Below, piece after piece: positions 21,901 through 22,507 of a stretch of DNA of 22,507 nt; positions within the stretch are counted from its first letter, which is position 1; each line of letters starts with the position of its first letter. The position numbers and the translations under genes are program-made. Source of the DNA: KLAP211 sp964650085. GTDB lineage: Bacteria > Patescibacteriota > Dojkabacteria > J137. Location of the stretch: NCBI GenBank assembly GCA_964650085.1, contig CAZYSE010000014.1:1-22507 (forward strand). Direction: 5' to 3'. Below the pieces are notes generated by a model. It was given only the letters and a program-made list of their open reading frames with translations, was not told where the DNA came from and ran no database searches.

Positions 21901-22507
21901 TATCATCCACGTTTGGTGTTAAGTGACCTGAAGTATCTAATGTTAATCTTGTAGTTCCATCTGTCTCAAATGCAAGTCCAAAAGTGTCGTTTGTTCCCAG
22001 AACTGCTAAGGCTCCAAATGAATCTCCGTTTTGATGGAAACATGTTGTACATGCACCGCCAGCTAATAAGTCATGTGTAGTAGTACCGTCATCAAAGTAT
22101 AAGTTAGTACCATTGAACCATAAGTCACCAGCATTAGGAGCAGTTACATCTACAGCGGCACTAGGACTAAGATTTAGTTGTGCAGTTGTAGTTGTATTCG
22201 CTCCGATATCTAACCAAGAAGCGCTGTTAGCAGCTGTTCCGATTCCAGTAGTACCACTTACTGTAAGGTCTTGATTTACAGTTACATCTCCAGCATTACT
22301 TATAGATACTTGAGTTGCGCCATTAGTTTCGAAGTTGAAACCAAAGTTATCATTAGTTCCGATTGTCATCGCTGCTCCAAAAGTATTTCCACCTTGAAGA
22401 ATTACATTTGATAGGTCAACTCCATTGATTAATCCAGAACAATCTAAGTCTCCAGTAGTTGCATCAATAGTACAACCTGTTGAAGCGTCTCCTCCACCTA
22501 AGTTGAT
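18971..22507 (-). CDS. Giant surface fibre/adhesin with Asp-box propeller and peptidase S74 chaperone domain (5' end beyond window)
   Basis: The frame is open to the window edge. 46 further codons lie upstream of the Met at 22369, so at least 1178 residues are seen and the N-terminus is missing. Numbering from that Met, residues 1-490 are beta-rich, low-complexity stalk repeats like those of phage tail fibres (GTNDxFGLAFETxGTTRL, YDLGSNTNRFRDLYLG, IGIGLNNPTALLSI). About 497-780 is a propeller of seven blades with six Asp boxes (SSDYGVTW). About 785-865 is another beta region. S873-K878 in TSDERLKTDI begins a peptidase S74 intramolecular chaperone domain (to about 975). A heptad coiled coil follows to about 1065, then a final beta domain (SFVEVTFAQAFAEAPIITLT), H-type lectin-like by eye. 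The protein is probably a surface-exposed trimer. No anchor or signal is visible because the N-terminus is missing. Confidence 0.85.
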   Translation of the reverse strand: MNLGGGDASTGCTIDATTGDLDCSGLINGVDLSNVILQGGNTFGAAMTIGTNDNFGFNFETNGATQVSISNAGDVTVNQDLTVSGTTGIGTAANSASWLDIGANTTTTAQLNLSPSAAVDVTAPNAGDLWFNGTNLYFDDGTTTHDLLAGGACTTCFHQNGDSFGALAVLGTNDTFGLAFETDGTTRLTLDTSGHLTPNVDDTYDLGSNTNRFRDLYLGPATLNIGTSADDYDISFDTAGVGTLVFNEAGEDDDLRIEGDTDANLFFVDASTSRIGIGLNNPTALLSIQAATAAQSSLRIVSSVGVNPAAPNSGDLWWNGTNLNFRTATVNVDLLANCAITACFYQNGNTFGAGGVLGTNDAFGLAFETSGTTRLSIDAVGAITQTFPGTTTTGYTQIADSLTSGRGFDITSTATAFTGDLHRIALTGNNAANTGDILELVISGPASAARAFFISNQGTGTSMRVNDVAGDTTPFIIDNAGNVGVQYDTPGRSLDVFNDASINNNLVVQTDGGALYGSNIVQQDSFEVDPGSIGQHWEGALVFTGNYRDVDVSASGQYVSIAISAEQLRVSSDYGNTFTLRDAARGWTDIAISKSGQYQVASGSSTNLYTSSDYGVTWIARDAVRVWDEVAISADGKYMTAVIGNATAGFIYTSSDYGVTWTQRGPSLSWNSIGMSSDGKHQTAGSVGGQLYRSSDYGVNWTAVGPVKSWDETMAISSNGQYQTTAVGASDQLYTSSDYGLTWTARDVARLWASVDMSSDGRIQMATIRLNVPGNDVFLSTDHGVTWAPIGDILFDSSNNKYISMSPNAKYIYVTQDDRVRRSTSATFAAHGSLGVNTVFDATSQVSVFRNALAGTRQFGLRIDVDGNSDDARGIRIQANSDNCSTTGICRFIDIVDGDGTAIQSIRSNAGTLEFGGTSDERLKTDIAPTAMEGLQSLMGIVISDFRRVESEGKVETAGDLQTGFIAQNLLEAFPSAVYLEDTGYYSISTTRLLPLTMKAVQELNTKVDDNEVILETIGLTVDSQNVSLADLGDVVNTHATELLTLATADADQMSLYTALETRVAGLETSVAALDLRLAAVEGATGGVNYQPQIDALSARVTAIENGTLKDTATILIDTSFVEVTFAQAFAEAPIITLTPIDYLSGYAISEVTETGFRIIIAEPAVVDVVFNWVAVEK
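21365..22400 (-). repeat. Long imperfect coding repeats in the fibre stalk
   Basis: Two units about 560 bp apart share DNA and protein sequence: the segments around 21541-21600 and 22101-22150 share AAGTTAGTACCATT. The segments around 21408-21480 and 21969-22045 encode VLGTNDAFGLAFETSGTTRL and VLGTNDTFGLAFETDGTTRL. A third, shorter copy at about 22285-22400 encodes TIGTNDNFGFNFETNGATQV. The repeat probably continues beyond the window. Confidence 0.7.

Noticed and set aside
1..22507. CRISPR array, rRNA or riboswitch
   Set aside because: No regularly spaced direct repeats, rRNA segments or recognisable aptamer patterns were seen on either strand.

Overview
The window looks like chromosomal DNA of a Candidate Phyla Radiation (Patescibacteria) bacterium. 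The reasons are low GC, tightly packed genes that often overlap, a compact DNA-replication, recombination and ribosomal set, no bL9 gene after rpsR, degenerate versions of familiar folds (LCP-like, metallo-beta-lactamase-like), almost no Shine-Dalgarno sequences, and intergenic repeats of kinds I associate with these genomes. I cannot fix the phylum from sequence alone. UGA ends yebC and ruvA, so the standard bacterial code fits, not the UGA=Gly code of Gracilibacteria/SR1.

Plus strand, 1-5930: rpsU (bS21) has its own extended -10, the only strong Shine-Dalgarno in the window, and a good intrinsic terminator. Next comes the classic dnaX-ybaB-recR replication/repair cluster. After a repeat-rich spacer and a good sigma70-type promoter lies the operon rpsF-ssb-rpsR, then an S41 (CtpA-like) membrane protease and an unrecognised 183-residue protein.

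Minus strand, 5943-8270: rpmE (bL31) is followed by a long terminator hairpin, then prfA (RF1) with an apparently leaderless GTG start, then an inositol-monophosphatase-family protein in which the usual DPxDGT motif reads DPLGGT. rpmE is divergent from the next block.

Plus strand, 8359-16307: a probable degenerate metallo-beta-lactamase-fold protein, dnaB, tRNA-Leu(CAA), a two-pass membrane protein with a charged tail, an LCP/LytR_C-like envelope protein, yebC, ruvC, ruvA, ruvB, and a polytopic membrane protein with an FN3-like domain. From 10539 on, the genes read as one transcription unit joining envelope functions to Holliday-junction processing.

16308-17268 is a 961-bp spacer without a convincing gene. 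It holds several repeat-type elements, including a 102-bp element with 17-bp terminal inverted repeats.

Minus strand, 17269-22507: a secreted subtilisin-like protease (also apparently leaderless) lies downstream of the 3' part of a giant surface or fibre protein that runs off the window. The visible part (at least 1178 residues) has repeated stalk units, a probable seven-bladed Asp-box beta-propeller, a peptidase S74 intramolecular chaperone with an intact Ser-Lys pair, a coiled coil and a terminal beta domain. This phage-tail-fibre-like adhesin next to a secreted protease is the most striking accessory system here. Attachment to another cell is an inference.
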